DNA of 64,000 bases from assembly GCA_001683735.1 (NCBI GenBank), contig LUGG01000005.1, positions 620,001-684,000 on the forward strand, given 5' to 3'. The stretch's first letter is position 1. Every line of letters begins with the position of its first letter. A program made the position numbers and the translations under genes. This DNA is from Grifola frondosa (taxonomy: Eukaryota > Basidiomycota > Agaricomycetes > Polyporales > Grifolaceae). Positions 1-10,627 of this stretch are shown here, in pieces. Below the pieces are notes generated by a model. It was not told the DNA's origin. It did not search any database and saw only the letters and a program-made list of their open reading frames with translations.

Positions 1-544
1 CGAAATCGAACCCCCCCTCCCCTCCACATTCCAATACTTAAGTGGCAGATAGAACTCGCAAGCTTCGACATTCAACATGTTGCTCCAAAGCAGTTTCTCA
101 TCAGCAGATTGTGAATGGGCGCAGCTGGCCGGACCGTGGCGAGGAAATATCGGAATCACAGAGACATCTCTTGGCGCATGCTATTACGCCCATATTCCCC
201 TCTGACCACACGCCATTGGACCGAGAAACCTTGTGCATCTGACACGTACATTCAGCCCCGCTTCTATTGCGGTGATTGCCTTCTTCAAAGTCTTGGCCCG
301 AGGTGATCTAATTTCGCATTGACATTGCTCATGCCACCACAATTCTTTCGCTGTAGCGAAGCAGCCTATCAAATAGACTTTCGCGGATATCGACGGCCCG
401 CCCATGCTTCTGAAGCTCTATCAGGTATAATATCTAGTTTCTTTGGATGCAAATCTGCCACAAGGATACCGCAAGGTGCACACCTCCTCGCACAATGTTC
501 GTTGCTACTGAGCTTGGACCCGAACGTTCGCCGTTCGTATACGT

Positions 545-815
545 TCTGACGGCCCGACACGAGCTGTTTGGTCTTCGCCTTGGGAGAGCCTCGGAAACGA
601 GCGTCACCTGCAACTGCTTTCACGCAACCCGCAATGCCAGACCTGCACCGCTCGCATCTCGTTTTATGCTGCCCAGCATTTTATGATCACGCAGCCTCAC
701 AGTTGCCCACTTGTAGTATGCAAAACGAACGGCCCGCCGCCTTTCGTCTGGCTTCCATCTTGGAGGAGCCTCGGAAAACTGTCTGCATCACCTGCAGCTC
801 ACCTTCATTTGCAAT
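545..815. repeat. Diverged 180-bp tandem duplication in promoter
   Basis: The block beginning ACGGCCCG at about 549 recurs at about 729, and the block GAGCCTCGGAAA at about 586 recurs at about 766, both exactly 180 bp apart; CACCTGCA(A/G)CT follows at about 605 and 789. The copies are otherwise diverged. Seen directly; a regulatory role is inference. Confidence 0.5.
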
Positions 816-861
816 CCATGCAGTCTACCGAGGCTCAGCCGACGACCTTTACGCCCAACCC

Positions 862-867
862 TATAAA
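862..867 (+). promoter_or_regulatory. TATA box for the pectate lyase locus
   Basis: TATAAA lies 75-80 bp upstream of the codon where the signal peptide of the pectate lyase begins (942), a normal distance in basidiomycetes. The nearest in-frame ATG, at 882, is too close to this box to lie in the transcript. Confidence 0.5.
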
Positions 868-941
868 GCAACCCTCCAGGGATGCCACTATCATTCAGAA
901 CACCCTCAGTTCTACTTCAATTGTTTGCAGAGCACCTGACA

Positions 942-2448
942 GTGAAATTCTACTCTGCTCTTCTCGTGCTCGCCTCTATTTCTCTGGTTCTTGTAAGCAT
1001 GCCTTCTGTCACATTCGGACGAGACGATGATGACTGCTTAACGTAGGCCAGTCCCGGCCTGCAGAAACGGGCATCGGTCAATGACGTTGCTACCGTTGGC
1101 TACGCAGCCCTTGGAAAGTACGGCCTTCATTTTGATATCACTTTTATTTGGCTGGACACATCTCGTTCAGGACAACTGGCGGCGCTGGCGGACCTCAGAC
1201 CGTCGTTACGACTCTTGACGCTCTCACCTCTGCGGTCACAGGCAATGACCCGAAGATCGTGATCATTCAGGGTACGGCGGTAGCCTCCTCATATAAGTAG
1301 GTCGCTCATTCTGCCCTGCAGGTACCATCACCGGTAACACGGTCGTGAAGGTTGGCTCCAATACCACAGTGTTGGGAAGGGGGCCAGTGAGTTTGCTTCA
1401 TCTGATTGTTGCCTTACCGTCAGACTCATGAACGCCGTGATACAGCTCTGCAAGGTGTAGGCCTCCGCGTCTTGAATGAGCAGAACGGTAAGATAGACCT
1501 GACACGCATTCACGACGACACCGACCGATGACATGGTCCGTTTACCGTCAGTCATTATCCGCAACATTGCGATCAAGGAAGTCTTGGCATCTGCCGGGGA
1601 TGCGCTCGGCATCCAGGCGGCGAGCAACGTTTGGATTGATCATATGGACCTGTCGAGCAACTGGGCCCACGACAAAGTTAGTATTCTCTTATTTCTCTCC
1701 GTTAATCACTTGCTTACAAGATCATCAGGACTAGCAAGTCGCTCCTTCCTATGCGAAGAGCTTTCACTGACAGGAAGCCTTCCATGTGTAGCTACGACGG
1801 CCTGCTCGATATCACACACGGATGCACCTTCATCACTGCCACATATAATTATTTGCACGACCACTGGAAAGCCTCACTCATTGGCCACTCTGACTCGAAC
1901 GGCGCCCAGGATGTCGCCATCACGGTCACGTAAGTGAGACCATGCATGATCTGTATATTCCCGCCACAACTGACTGGCATCAGGTATGCCTACAACTACT
2001 TCGAGTTCTTGAACTCGCGCACCCCTCGTTCCGCTTCGGTACCGGACATATATTCAACAACCTGTACGACAACAACGCCGACGGCATCAACACCCGCGAT
2101 GGTGGGTGCATCGACATGTCTATTCGATAAATACATTAATGCCAGCTTACCATGCAGGTGCTCAGCTGCTTGTCGAGAACAACGTGTGGAACAACAACAA
2201 CACGAAGCCTCTGTACAGCACGGACGAAGGTGACTGCTTTCTGTTCTTCCATCCTGCGCCTCACTGACCATGTCATGGTGTGCTCAGGCTTCGCTGTCGC
2301 TACGGGTAATGAATTCGACAGCGGAAGTAACGAGGCGCCATTGGGCACCTTCATGTCCTCAAAGGTTCCGTATTCCTACTCTCTAGTCGCTATCAACCAG
2401 GTCAGAAGCACTGTGTCTGCGCAGGCGGGCGCAACGTTGAGTTTCTGA
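942..2448 (+). pseudogene. Secreted pectate lyase, PL1 family, disrupted
   Basis: Cleaves de-esterified pectin in plant cell walls. Conceptual splicing of about nine exons gives a signal peptide, a Kex2-like KR site, the PL1 motif WIDHMDLSS, then YDGLLDITHG and FGTGHIFNN. Two defects are visible. The codon where the signal peptide starts is GTG (942-944), not ATG; the only upstream in-frame ATG (882) lies next to the TATA box. The frame also breaks at 2024-2025: the conserved NSRTP and SFRFGTGH stretches are in different frames, one base being absent in a C run. The acceptor near 1790 is uncertain. Either a decaying gene or sequence error; the family call is firm, the pseudogene call less so. 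Confidence 0.75.
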
Positions 2449-2782
2449 ACTGGAGAGTCTGAATAACATTTGAGGGATGGCGAGGGCACCGAGGCTGTTT
2501 CGATGAGTTTCTCATGTGCTTTGGTAGTGATCCGCATGTATTCGAGAGAGTTCAATTAAACATTTGGTTTCGACGAGCGACTGGCTACCGTGCTGAAACT
2601 CTCTAGCTTTGGAATTAGGTAAAGTTGTTTCATCACCTCGCTAGTTTGCTCCTTCGATTCTGGGCCGCTACAGTCCTTCTATTGCAATACATTGGCATTC
2701 GTACACACAAGCACAGAGATAGCAGAATACAAATCAGTGAGTAGATAAAAACAAGAATACAAGGAAAGCCCAAGAGGGGTCG
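2449..2782. other. Convergent 3' intergenic region
   Basis: Lies between the stop of the pectate lyase and the stop of the FLVCR-type carrier on the other strand. I see only 3' UTR-like, moderately AT-rich sequence. Confidence 0.4.
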
Positions 2783-5014
2783 TCAGCCTGCTCGAGGTGA
2801 ATTGCGACTTAGCTCTACTATGACATTACCGTCAATCGTCTGTGCCTCTGTGACGTTGGGCGTCGTAACCATCGCGCCTCGTGCCCCCGCCAAGCGCTGC
2901 TCGTCCTGTTCTCTTCGACACTGTCTTCCCTCTAGAAGGTAAACGAACGCGACAGCAGCACATACAACAACGCCTTGGAAGATGATGGCACGTCTCATGT
3001 TGTATGGTGGACTTGCATCTGGGCCTGCGCGGAGCGCACCTTCAGCTAGATGGACCGACAGAACGAGAATAAGACAGTGTCATGAAGAGGCAAACCGGAT
3101 GCATACCCAAGACAAATATGATACCGAATAAGTTACTCCTGGTCAAGACCATTAGCTCACAGACAGAAAACTCTAATCATGGACAGACGTACGAGAACCA
3201 CAACATCGCAGAGCTCCCGTCCGCATTACGCGTGATCTCAACCGCAAGCTCGAGCGTTACGGGTAGCAACGTGAGGCTCGCCGCACCGATGACTGCCATG
3301 ATGGCAAAAAGGGCGCCGGTGTTGTTGGGCCTGACTGTGCGAAGGGTCGTCAGTAACATAAAAAAAGTAAATGCGACGCTGGCGCTCACTGGCCCATATC
3401 AGACTTAGCCAACACACTGCTATAATCGGGCAGAGCAACTTGCAGGAGAGGGCCAAGTGGTGCGTCAACACTCTGTCAAATAGAGGCGCTGTGACTGCGG
3501 CAGCAACCAAACCGACAAGCAGAATGGTAGCGCCCATCAGGCCAGAAATACTGTCGGAGTATCCAAATGGCTCCTGAGATATTATCAGTACGCGACAGCG
3601 TTATGTTAACGAAGAAAATAATCACCAGATCCTGGGCTGTTAAGATCGAGAATGCATTGACACTACACGGACATCACATTAGTACGATACGACACAATAG
3701 GAGCATACGCACATGCCAACAAGGATACCAAAGACTAGGAATATAATCGCGAAGTCAATGCGCTGTCGCATTGTCATGTATGTCGGATTAGTGGTAGTCT
3801 CCTTCCCAAGCATTGCCCGCCCAAGCGAAGCAAAAGTAGGATGTTTGCGAGATGCAGCATATGCTAAGCTCCATGAGATTGACGTGAGGAACCGAAGGCC
3901 GGCTACGTACTGGGAGGGGTTGGCGGAGCGTTGCCCACAAGAAAGACGAATGGTGTTACCGCACTGTATATGATTGCCATGACAAGAATCTGTAGAACTC
4001 CTTGTCAGAGTGTAGTCGAGAGGAGTACCCAGAAACTCACCGATTGTCGCGGGGATCCAACCAAAGGCGATATGAGCTGCCCTAAAGCATTGCCAATAGG
4101 ATTAGCTAGTAAAGCTTGAAATCAGACTCGTTGGACATAGAACGAATAGTGACAGAGACGAACATATGCCCATGATCATCGTCGCAGTGGTTCGGCCTTT
4201 CAGGTCAAACCATTTCTCCGAGTAACTAGGGACGAGTACTTGGAAAATGGGCTGCGACATCCCTGCTAGTAGCTTCCATGACCACGGTTCAGTAAGTGAT
4301 GCCACCGGTGTGTCGAATACTCACCTGACCAATCATTATGAGCGCATACGATCCGCCATTCGACAATGACTTTGCAGTCCCAGCATATCGAATCCAAGCT
4401 GAAGTGATGAACAGGACGGCGCCAATGTAACACTGATCGTGTGCAGTCATTGTAACCAACGATTGACGAATGGAAGCTGATGACTTACAGATCTACGGAT
4501 ACCGAAGCGCTCATATATCAAGGGCACGATGACGCACGAGGGCAGAAATATGACGTTCACTATATTTCCGAACCAATTGATCTCGTCGAGAGAGAAACCG
4601 AAATCCTGCGCAACTGCAACCAGCCAGCCTCATTAATTAGTTCTTTGGGGACGGTCAATGAATAATGATCATACCATCATTCGCTATAGGGCCAAACCAG
4701 ACCAGCGACATCCCTGCAACTATGTTCAAGAATACCTGTGTAGCAAGTCATTGCACATAAAGCAACAAATCGAAAGATAGGAACATACCAGTGCGACGAG
4801 GCCCACCCATCGAGTCTTATAAAGTCGATAGCTGTCCTCAGTCGGAAAGCCGGCTGTAGAGGCATTCGATCAATGGACACTCCTAGAAACCATCATCGGC
4901 ACGACAAGAGACAATGTCCGAGTCGCACTCCGGATTACTTGAAGTGCAGTTTACTGCAAAGCCAGAATATCTAAGAACCTCACCTTCAACACTTTCGTCC
5001 TTCTGAATTGACAT
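2783..5014 (-). CDS. MFS transporter of the FLVCR/SLC49 family
   Basis: Integral membrane carrier with about twelve membrane segments. I could follow the frame through roughly ten short introns with no break: start MSIQKDESVEG, then YRLYKTRWVGLVAL (segment 1), INWFGNIVNVIFLP, RYAGTAKSLSNGGSYAL, AGMSQPIFQVLVPSYSEKW, the MFS loop DLKGRTTATM, and RQRIDFAI; the tail reads NMRRAIIFQG and a basic/acidic cytosolic end. These match fungal relatives of human FLVCR/DIRC2. Substrates of fungal members are not established, so I name none. The start at 5014 is the first ATG joining the conserved PTEDSYRLYK stretch through a phase-1 intron. One intron appears to end in AAG. Convergent with the pectate lyase and divergent from the RRM gene. 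Confidence 0.85.
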
Positions 5015-5057
5015 GACAGCGGTAGCAAGCTCAACTATTCCATACTGACTCCTGCGC

Positions 5058-5189
5058 TCACTTGTCAGCCTCCACAATCAGCATAGCCGCATGATAGTCA
5101 GGGGTGACTGGACCGGGTTTATTCCATGGGATACCGCCCGGATAAAGCGGCTGGGCCTTGTGCATCCATTGGGTCTTCTGCTTCGACAT
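5058..5189 (-). other. Short 43-codon ORF upstream of the transporter (possible uORF)
   Basis: On the transporter strand an ATG at 5189 opens a 43-codon frame ending 43 bp before the transporter start. It reads like real protein (YPGGIPWNKPGPVTPDYHAA, then VEADK) but I do not recognise it. I could not splice it in frame to the transporter. It could be an upstream ORF in the leader, a tiny gene, or a relic. Confidence 0.3.
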
Positions 5190-5571
5190 ATGATCTGCAA
5201 TACTTGCGATGTGGAAGATAATAACTCCGTGGACATCAGTTGGTGTAGGAACGTATAAATAAATTTTTGATAATATTAGACATAAATAAGACATAAATAA
5301 AACATACGCATAAGGAAATAAAGCCAAAATTTGGGCCTACCTAGATCGAACGTCTTTTTCTCTCACCCCGTCACTTGGACTTTCCTGTGATCTACTCACT
5401 CGCCTTTCCTGCGATTGCTGTTGGACATCCACGAAGCTTTCAAGCACAAAAAGGACCTTGATTAGTAGGCCTTTCGACCATCTTCAGTCTTTCTCTCCAT
5501 TTAAATTCGCAGTATGTGTAATCATCATAACCAAAAAATTTCACGCTCTCATATTCGTACTCTTGCAGATC
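5190..5571. promoter_or_regulatory. Divergent promoter region; 5' UTR intron of the RRM gene
   Basis: AT-rich DNA (5250-5320) sits between the transporter and the RRM gene. On the + strand a GTATGT donor at 5512 and a TTGCAG acceptor at 5568 fit a 57-nt leader intron ending three bases before the RRM start codon. Confidence 0.45.
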
Positions 5572-6533
5572 ATGTTCGCAAACATCTTCCGTACACAAGC
5601 CCGAGTGGTATTGTCCCGCCCGAGGTCCTTGCCCTCAGAATGTGTTCGAAACATGCATCTCTCTATGCGTTGCTCTGGACGCTTGCCGCAGCTGGCGACA
5701 ATCAGGAGCTTCTCGAACGGAAACTCTCGTTGGGAACAACAAGATAACGACGAAGGATCCAACCGCTTTGCACAGGGCCAAGAGGAGACTTCTACTCTTT
5801 TTATTCGCAATCTGCCATACTCTGCGACTGAGAGCCAGGTCCTCGAGCTGTTCAGTGAACATGGTGCCGCCATCGTCCGCATGAGTGAGTACATGTGTCT
5901 CAACCAATCTGGCCGAACTCACATAATTGTGTGTCACACTTTTAGGGAGGAATGATCGTGGGGACAACGTCGGCTATGCCCACGTCGTTTTTGAGTCTCC
6001 TGACGCCGCTAAGAATATCGTTGAAAACTCGAGGAGTAGTCTTCCAGAGCTTGGGGGCCGAGAAATATATGTGGATGTTGCAATCCCGAGAGGTGACCGG
6101 TCCAATGATCGCGCTGAGCGTCGCTCTGAGCGACCTTCCAACCCTCCTTCTCGCACACTGTTCTTGGGAAATCTTCCGTACGACGTCGATGAACAAGAGT
6201 TGCGCTCGATATTTGAGGGCTTGGTTGATATCGCGACCATCCGTATTGGTGAGTATCTATCCGTTTGTACGTCACGCATTCTAATGAACTTATCTGCGCA
6301 CCTTCACAGGACGGAGCGAGGATGGGCAAACCCGTGGATTCGCGCACATGGACGTGAACTCAGTTGACGATGCCCAGCGGGTCCATGAAGCTCACCAAAA
6401 TGAACCGTTCCAGGTCCAAGGTCGCACTCTCAGGATTGATTTCTCTGGAGAACCCAGACAGAGGCGTGGAGGTGGAGATCGATCGGGGCGTGGAGATCAA
6501 CCGAGGCGTCAACGACGAGATTCGCGGTGGTGA
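5572..6533 (+). CDS. Two-RRM RNA-binding protein, probably mitochondrial
   Basis: Binds RNA through two RRM domains. Three exons (5572-5884, 5946-6248, 6310-6533) splice cleanly in frame. The first about 60 residues are rich in Arg and Ser and poor in acids, as in a mitochondrial presequence. RRM1 has RNP2 LFIRNLP and RNP1 as NVGYAHVVF; RRM2 has RNP2 LFLGNLP and RNP1 as TRGFAHMDV. The C-terminus is an RGG-like basic tail (RRGGGDRSGRGD). Target RNAs cannot be read from sequence. The start is the first ATG after the leader intron. Mitochondrial location is inferred only from the N-terminus. Confidence 0.85.
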
Positions 6534-7667
6534 TAAAATGAGCTTGATGAAGCTCTAGCATGTCCATGATGGCAGGCAAGTATTTTGCTTTATAGTGTAT
6601 GCCGACATCTTGTCGTAGCCCCTTACAGGGATCTAGTCAGCACGATTGTGCTGGAAGCAAACATATGCTTCTGCATAGGTTGTGCGTGCGGTGTGTATCT
6701 GCAATCGCCGGCTCCAACAGCTGCACATCTGTAAAGAGTACAGTTCAATGATACTCTCCAACAGTTTTCAGCTATGCTCGCAAGACTATTTCCTGTTCCA
6801 GCTCCGGTTCTCTCTTGCGTGGTCACTCAGTGGCTGTGAGTTCGGGATCTCCGCTTCTACGCGCCATGGAGAAAATTCACCGCAGTCGGCAACCTCTGGC
6901 CTAGAACTACTCAAGTTCAGGGCGTCGATGAAGAATCAACAGATAGTCTTCAAAGCGATCTTCGACTTTCTTTGTCCGCACTCTACGATGGAGGATCCAG
7001 TTCGTAGTTTTTGAAGTGGAAAAATCTGGTATCGGGGAACGTTGTCCGTCAATCATGGACCGTGACCATCTTACACCCTTCATCTTCAAGCTGTCTTTCT
7101 CAAACGTTGGCCTCAAGGAACATCCCACATGATGCAGAAGAACTGAATACCAAGATGTCTTTGCTGTTGACATGTCTTATTCTCGAGTTAGGTTTCGCAG
7201 AAGAGCTTACACCCTTTGCACAAGTCAAGTACCAGCATGTCCTTTGGACTGGTGTGTATTTTCCGAGTTCTTCGGCAGGATCGGTTTGTTTTGACGTATA
7301 TAATAGTATCCTGAATTTCGCAGACTACTGGCAGTGTCAATTTGTTTTCCCTTATCAAGGCCACAAGAGGTTGCACGTTCATGAATCAATGCAGTACTCA
7401 AACACGGGTGCGAGTAACGGGTTCGGAGTTTGGGAATAACTTCCGGCAAAGGCTCAACGTAAAAGTGCGTTCCTTATATATTCGAAGAGGGTGGCATGAC
7501 CTCGAGACCATCGTGCAACATCACCTTGTCATCGCTGCTTATGCCATCTTGTATGCCATATCTGCTGCGAGTGCCCTCATGATTGGGTAATGTTGCTAAT
7601 TATTTCTGTTCACGAACGTGTGCAGATTCAACTTTCCAGCCGCATGGTTCTGGTACGGTCCGCTAAC
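6534..7667. other. Intergenic region, no gene recognised
   Basis: Contains several open frames, the longest 142 codons at 7011-7439, without recognisable domains, splice structure or a convincing promoter. I see nothing supportable here. Confidence 0.45.
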
Positions 7668-7675
7668 TATATAAG
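7668..7675 (+). promoter_or_regulatory. TATA box of SurE-like gene 1
   Basis: TATATAAG located 56 bp before the start codon at 7731. Confidence 0.5.
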
Positions 7676-7730
7676 ACAGGCTTATCGAAGCACAAATGGG
7701 CTTCTTAACGCCTCCATCAGCTACCTAAGT

Positions 7731-8928
7731 ATGCATACCTGGACTAGGCTTGTCGCCGTCCTCTCTGTGGTCACCGCCATCAATGCCCAGAATTTGATTC
7801 TCACCAATGATGACGGATGGGCAGTGGCGCAAATCCGCGCTCAAAACGATGCTCTCAATGCTGCAGGCTTCAATGTGTGTCCTTATATTGGATATTATCG
7901 TATACTCACTAAGTTTCATCATCGTCTCTCACCTAGGTTGTTCTCTCTGCCCCTGCCGAGAATGAATCAGGACAGGATCTTCGTCTGCGCCTCCTACTGT
8001 GCTCACCGAGCCATGCGAGTTCAATACATGTCCGACCGGGTCTCCGGCGGAAGGCTTCAATGCGAGCGACAGTCAGTCCATGCAGACTACGTACAGTATC
8101 TTAAGCTGATTATGCCCGAATAGCGCGTCTGAACTATGTCAATTCCTTCCCGTGAGCTGCTTGTTCTCCTTGCTTAGATGGAGAGAAGTTAATCTGATTG
8201 TGAAAAGTGTCGATGCTGTTCGTTTCGGCATCCAGACTTTGGCCCCGGAATTCTTTGGCTCGGCTCCTGACTTCGTCGTCAGTGGTCCCAACGTGGGAAG
8301 TGAGTGCATTAGTAGCTACCTTCTCAACATACGCTGACGAACTTGATACAATAATCTTAGACAACCTTGGATCGGGAGTGACGGGATCAGGCACTGTGTA
8401 AGGAACGGCATCTTGGATCACCCGCTCACTCATGAACCTATCTTTTGCAGCGGAGCAGCATGTGAAGCAGCCCTCGAAGGCATCCCCTCCACAGCCTTTT
8501 CTGGCGATACTGCCTCGCAAGTATCCTACACCACGCTGGACAGCTCGCCCAACTCTCAGTCTTCCCTTGCGGCACGCCTCTATTCCACGCTGACAGTGAC
8601 GTTCGTGCAAACGCTCTTGGCTTCATCCGCACGCCCGGTCCTCCCACCAGGCGTCACGCTCAACGTGAACTACCCCTCCACGTCGGGCTGCTCCGCCGCA
8701 GCTGACTACTCGTGGGTGTTCACGCGGCTGACGCCAAACTCGAGTGCGGTGGATGTGGAGACGTGCGGGTCGGACCATCTACCTGATGAGACAAGCGTTG
8801 TGGATAGGTCGGGCTGTTTCGCGAGCGTCACTGTCATCAATGCGACCACGAAGACGGACGTGGATGCTGCCACGCAGGGCGCGGTGCTGGCTAGGTTGAC
8901 GGGTTTAGTTACATGTTTGCCTAGTTGA
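7731..8928 (+). CDS. Secreted SurE-like phosphatase (copy 1), with frame break
   Basis: Fungal relative of bacterial SurE nucleotidase / acid phosphatase. Signal peptide (VAVLSVVTAINA), then the metal-binding LTNDDGWA, PAENESG, EPCEFNTCPTGSP, VSGPNVG, SGAACEAALEGIP and a C-terminal VDVETCGSDHLP region. Six short introns splice in frame except for one point: at 7970-7977 the reading between PAENESG and GSSSAPP needs one more base (a probable A after 7972). The paralogue at 18.3-19.5 kb is intact there. Either a sequence error or a recently broken copy. Product expected outside the cell or in the secretory pathway. Confidence 0.8.
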
Positions 8929-9114
8929 GAATTCCCGGCTACTAGCTATAGTAGTATAGACTGTGTTCTGCATTCTCATGGATTGATACTCGTAACTCCC
9001 AAGTTTGGTGAGAGCAATTGATGCACTTTCGCGGTCATGTGATCGTACCCGATCGGCAGACGCGTCCAAGACGTGTCTCAAGTTCAACTGCCATCTCCCT
9101 TCATCGTCGTCGCC

Positions 9115-10106
9115 ATGCCCGGCCCCAGAAATGCAAAGAAAAAGAGACAGGCCCAGTCTAACAAAGAGAGACGAGCCAAGGGGCGCCAGTCCCTCGATGC
9201 TCATACTCAGCCAAGATCATCCACATCGCCGAGCCCCAGCCCTCCACTAGCGACGCCGCCCCCGGCACCGAATATTCCAGTAACTCCAGAGAAGATGCCT
9301 AATGTGCACTCTATATATGCACAAGAAGACGACGTACCCGTGTCTTTACAGACGCCATTCATCGAGGACCCAGGGAACGGCCCGCGCGTTAGAAACACAC
9401 GTGCGTTTCTCGCGTCTTCGTTCGCAGCGCCGCCATCTCTCGACGACCCGATGTGTGCGGAATTCGCACAAGAGGAGGTGCTTCAGATGCTGTGCTCTGT
9501 TTTGCCCGAAGAGACTGCTATGGTACGTCCGCCGCCTCCATATCCTCCCCTTATATTTCTGACGCGCGTTACAGATCTTGTGGTACAACAAGAGCCGTAG
9601 CGTGGCTCGAATATGTCCTGCCTGCCAAAGAATGTACAGACTGGGAGACATGCTGCAGGGCCACCTGCACGATGAGGAGAATTCTCATCAAGTGCACACT
9701 TCACCATCCCCATCCTTGCACAAGGAACAGCAGCTGAGCGGCCTTTGTGAGTCAAGCATCCTCTGCATTTCCCACTGTTGTATGTAAACTGACCAACTTC
9801 TGTCAATTCGTAGGCTCTCCGGTCTGCTTTATTCTCGCGGCCTACAATTACCCCGGCGCGATCCGCTCAACCTGGGGACGAATGGCCGAAGAACTAGACG
9901 ACGAGACTTGGGACCTACTGGATGGTCCTGGGACTCAAGTAGAGGACATGGGGCTCGGCATGTTACTGAAAATGACGCGGTGCCATGACCTTGGCCTGGG
10001 CCAGCTATTCTTTCCCAACCTCGACCTGGACTCTGATGGGAGCAGTGACGAGGAAACATGGGATGAAGGGTTTGCACCTCCAGAGGAGCGGTCGTTGCGT
10101 GCCTGA
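9115..10106 (+). CDS. Conserved uncharacterised basidiomycete protein
   Basis: Three exons (9115-9522, 9575-9746, 9814-10106) splice in frame to about 290 residues. The N-terminus is very basic (KKKRQAQSNKERRAKGR) and nuclear-signal-like, followed by a Pro/Ser-rich linker. The middle holds SVLPEETAMILWYNKSR and CPACQRMYRLGD, where the CxxC could bind zinc together with the later CSPVC. The end is acidic (DLDSDGSSDEETWDEGF). I recall similar hypothetical proteins in Agaricomycetes but no function. The start is the first ATG before the basic stretch. Confidence 0.7.
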
Positions 10107-10627
10107 GAAGATGATACTCACGACGCTGATAATTATCTATTATCTTGATACCCTTTATCTAACGACATCTGAACGACATGTGTAGAATGCAGAATATGAC
10201 CTCACACTATTATTAAGCAAGCACAAGAACACCGTTCATCGTCCACATCTGTCTTCTTGGTCATTGACGACGGTGATGCTTGCAAAGCATCCCGAGCGAC
10301 GAACCACTCTCGGCCGTCTCGCGTAGTAAATCTTTGGTTGAGAAGTACCAGCTACAATAACTGAACGCAGAGGCCGGATGAATAGTATGTGCCTAACGAG
10401 TCTATGACAAAACGAGACAAGAGGATGGGACTATCAAGGTTGGACTCCGAAACCTCTCTGAAAGGGTAGAAGAAGAATTCATCAGAAGCTTTGCACGAGA
10501 AATTTGCACCGCGGATGTGATAAGCAAGAGTAGATGGGTCAAAGCGATTTATGCGAATTGTTGAACACACCTCATGAAAAGTGTTCTCCATGTATAGTAC
10601 ATTCTTGGTGGAGGCTTCCGGACGAGT
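10107..10627. other. Convergent intergenic region
   Basis: Lies between the stop of the conserved protein and the stop of the F-box gene on the opposite strand. No gene seen. Confidence 0.4.

Larger units (their letters stand above)
1..881. other. Upstream intergenic region, no gene seen
   Basis: Several overlapping short ORFs occur in all frames, but none shows a domain, consistent splice sites or codon pattern. The only structure I see is a diverged 180-bp duplication (listed separately) and a TATA box near its right end, so I read this as promoter DNA of the pectate lyase locus. Confidence 0.5.

Noticed and set aside
568..1030. Overlapping 115-123 codon ORFs upstream of the pectate lyase
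   Set aside because: No domain, no splice logic, and they overlap the duplicated promoter segment.
2024..2025. Programmed ribosomal frameshifting as the cause of the many frame bre+aks
   Set aside because: The sites share no slippery heptamer, fall in unrelated genes, and in paralogues (SurE 2, O-methyltransferase A) the corresponding frame is intact.
7011..7439. 142-codon ORF
   Set aside because: Composition is not protein-like, no recognisable domain, no promoter in place.
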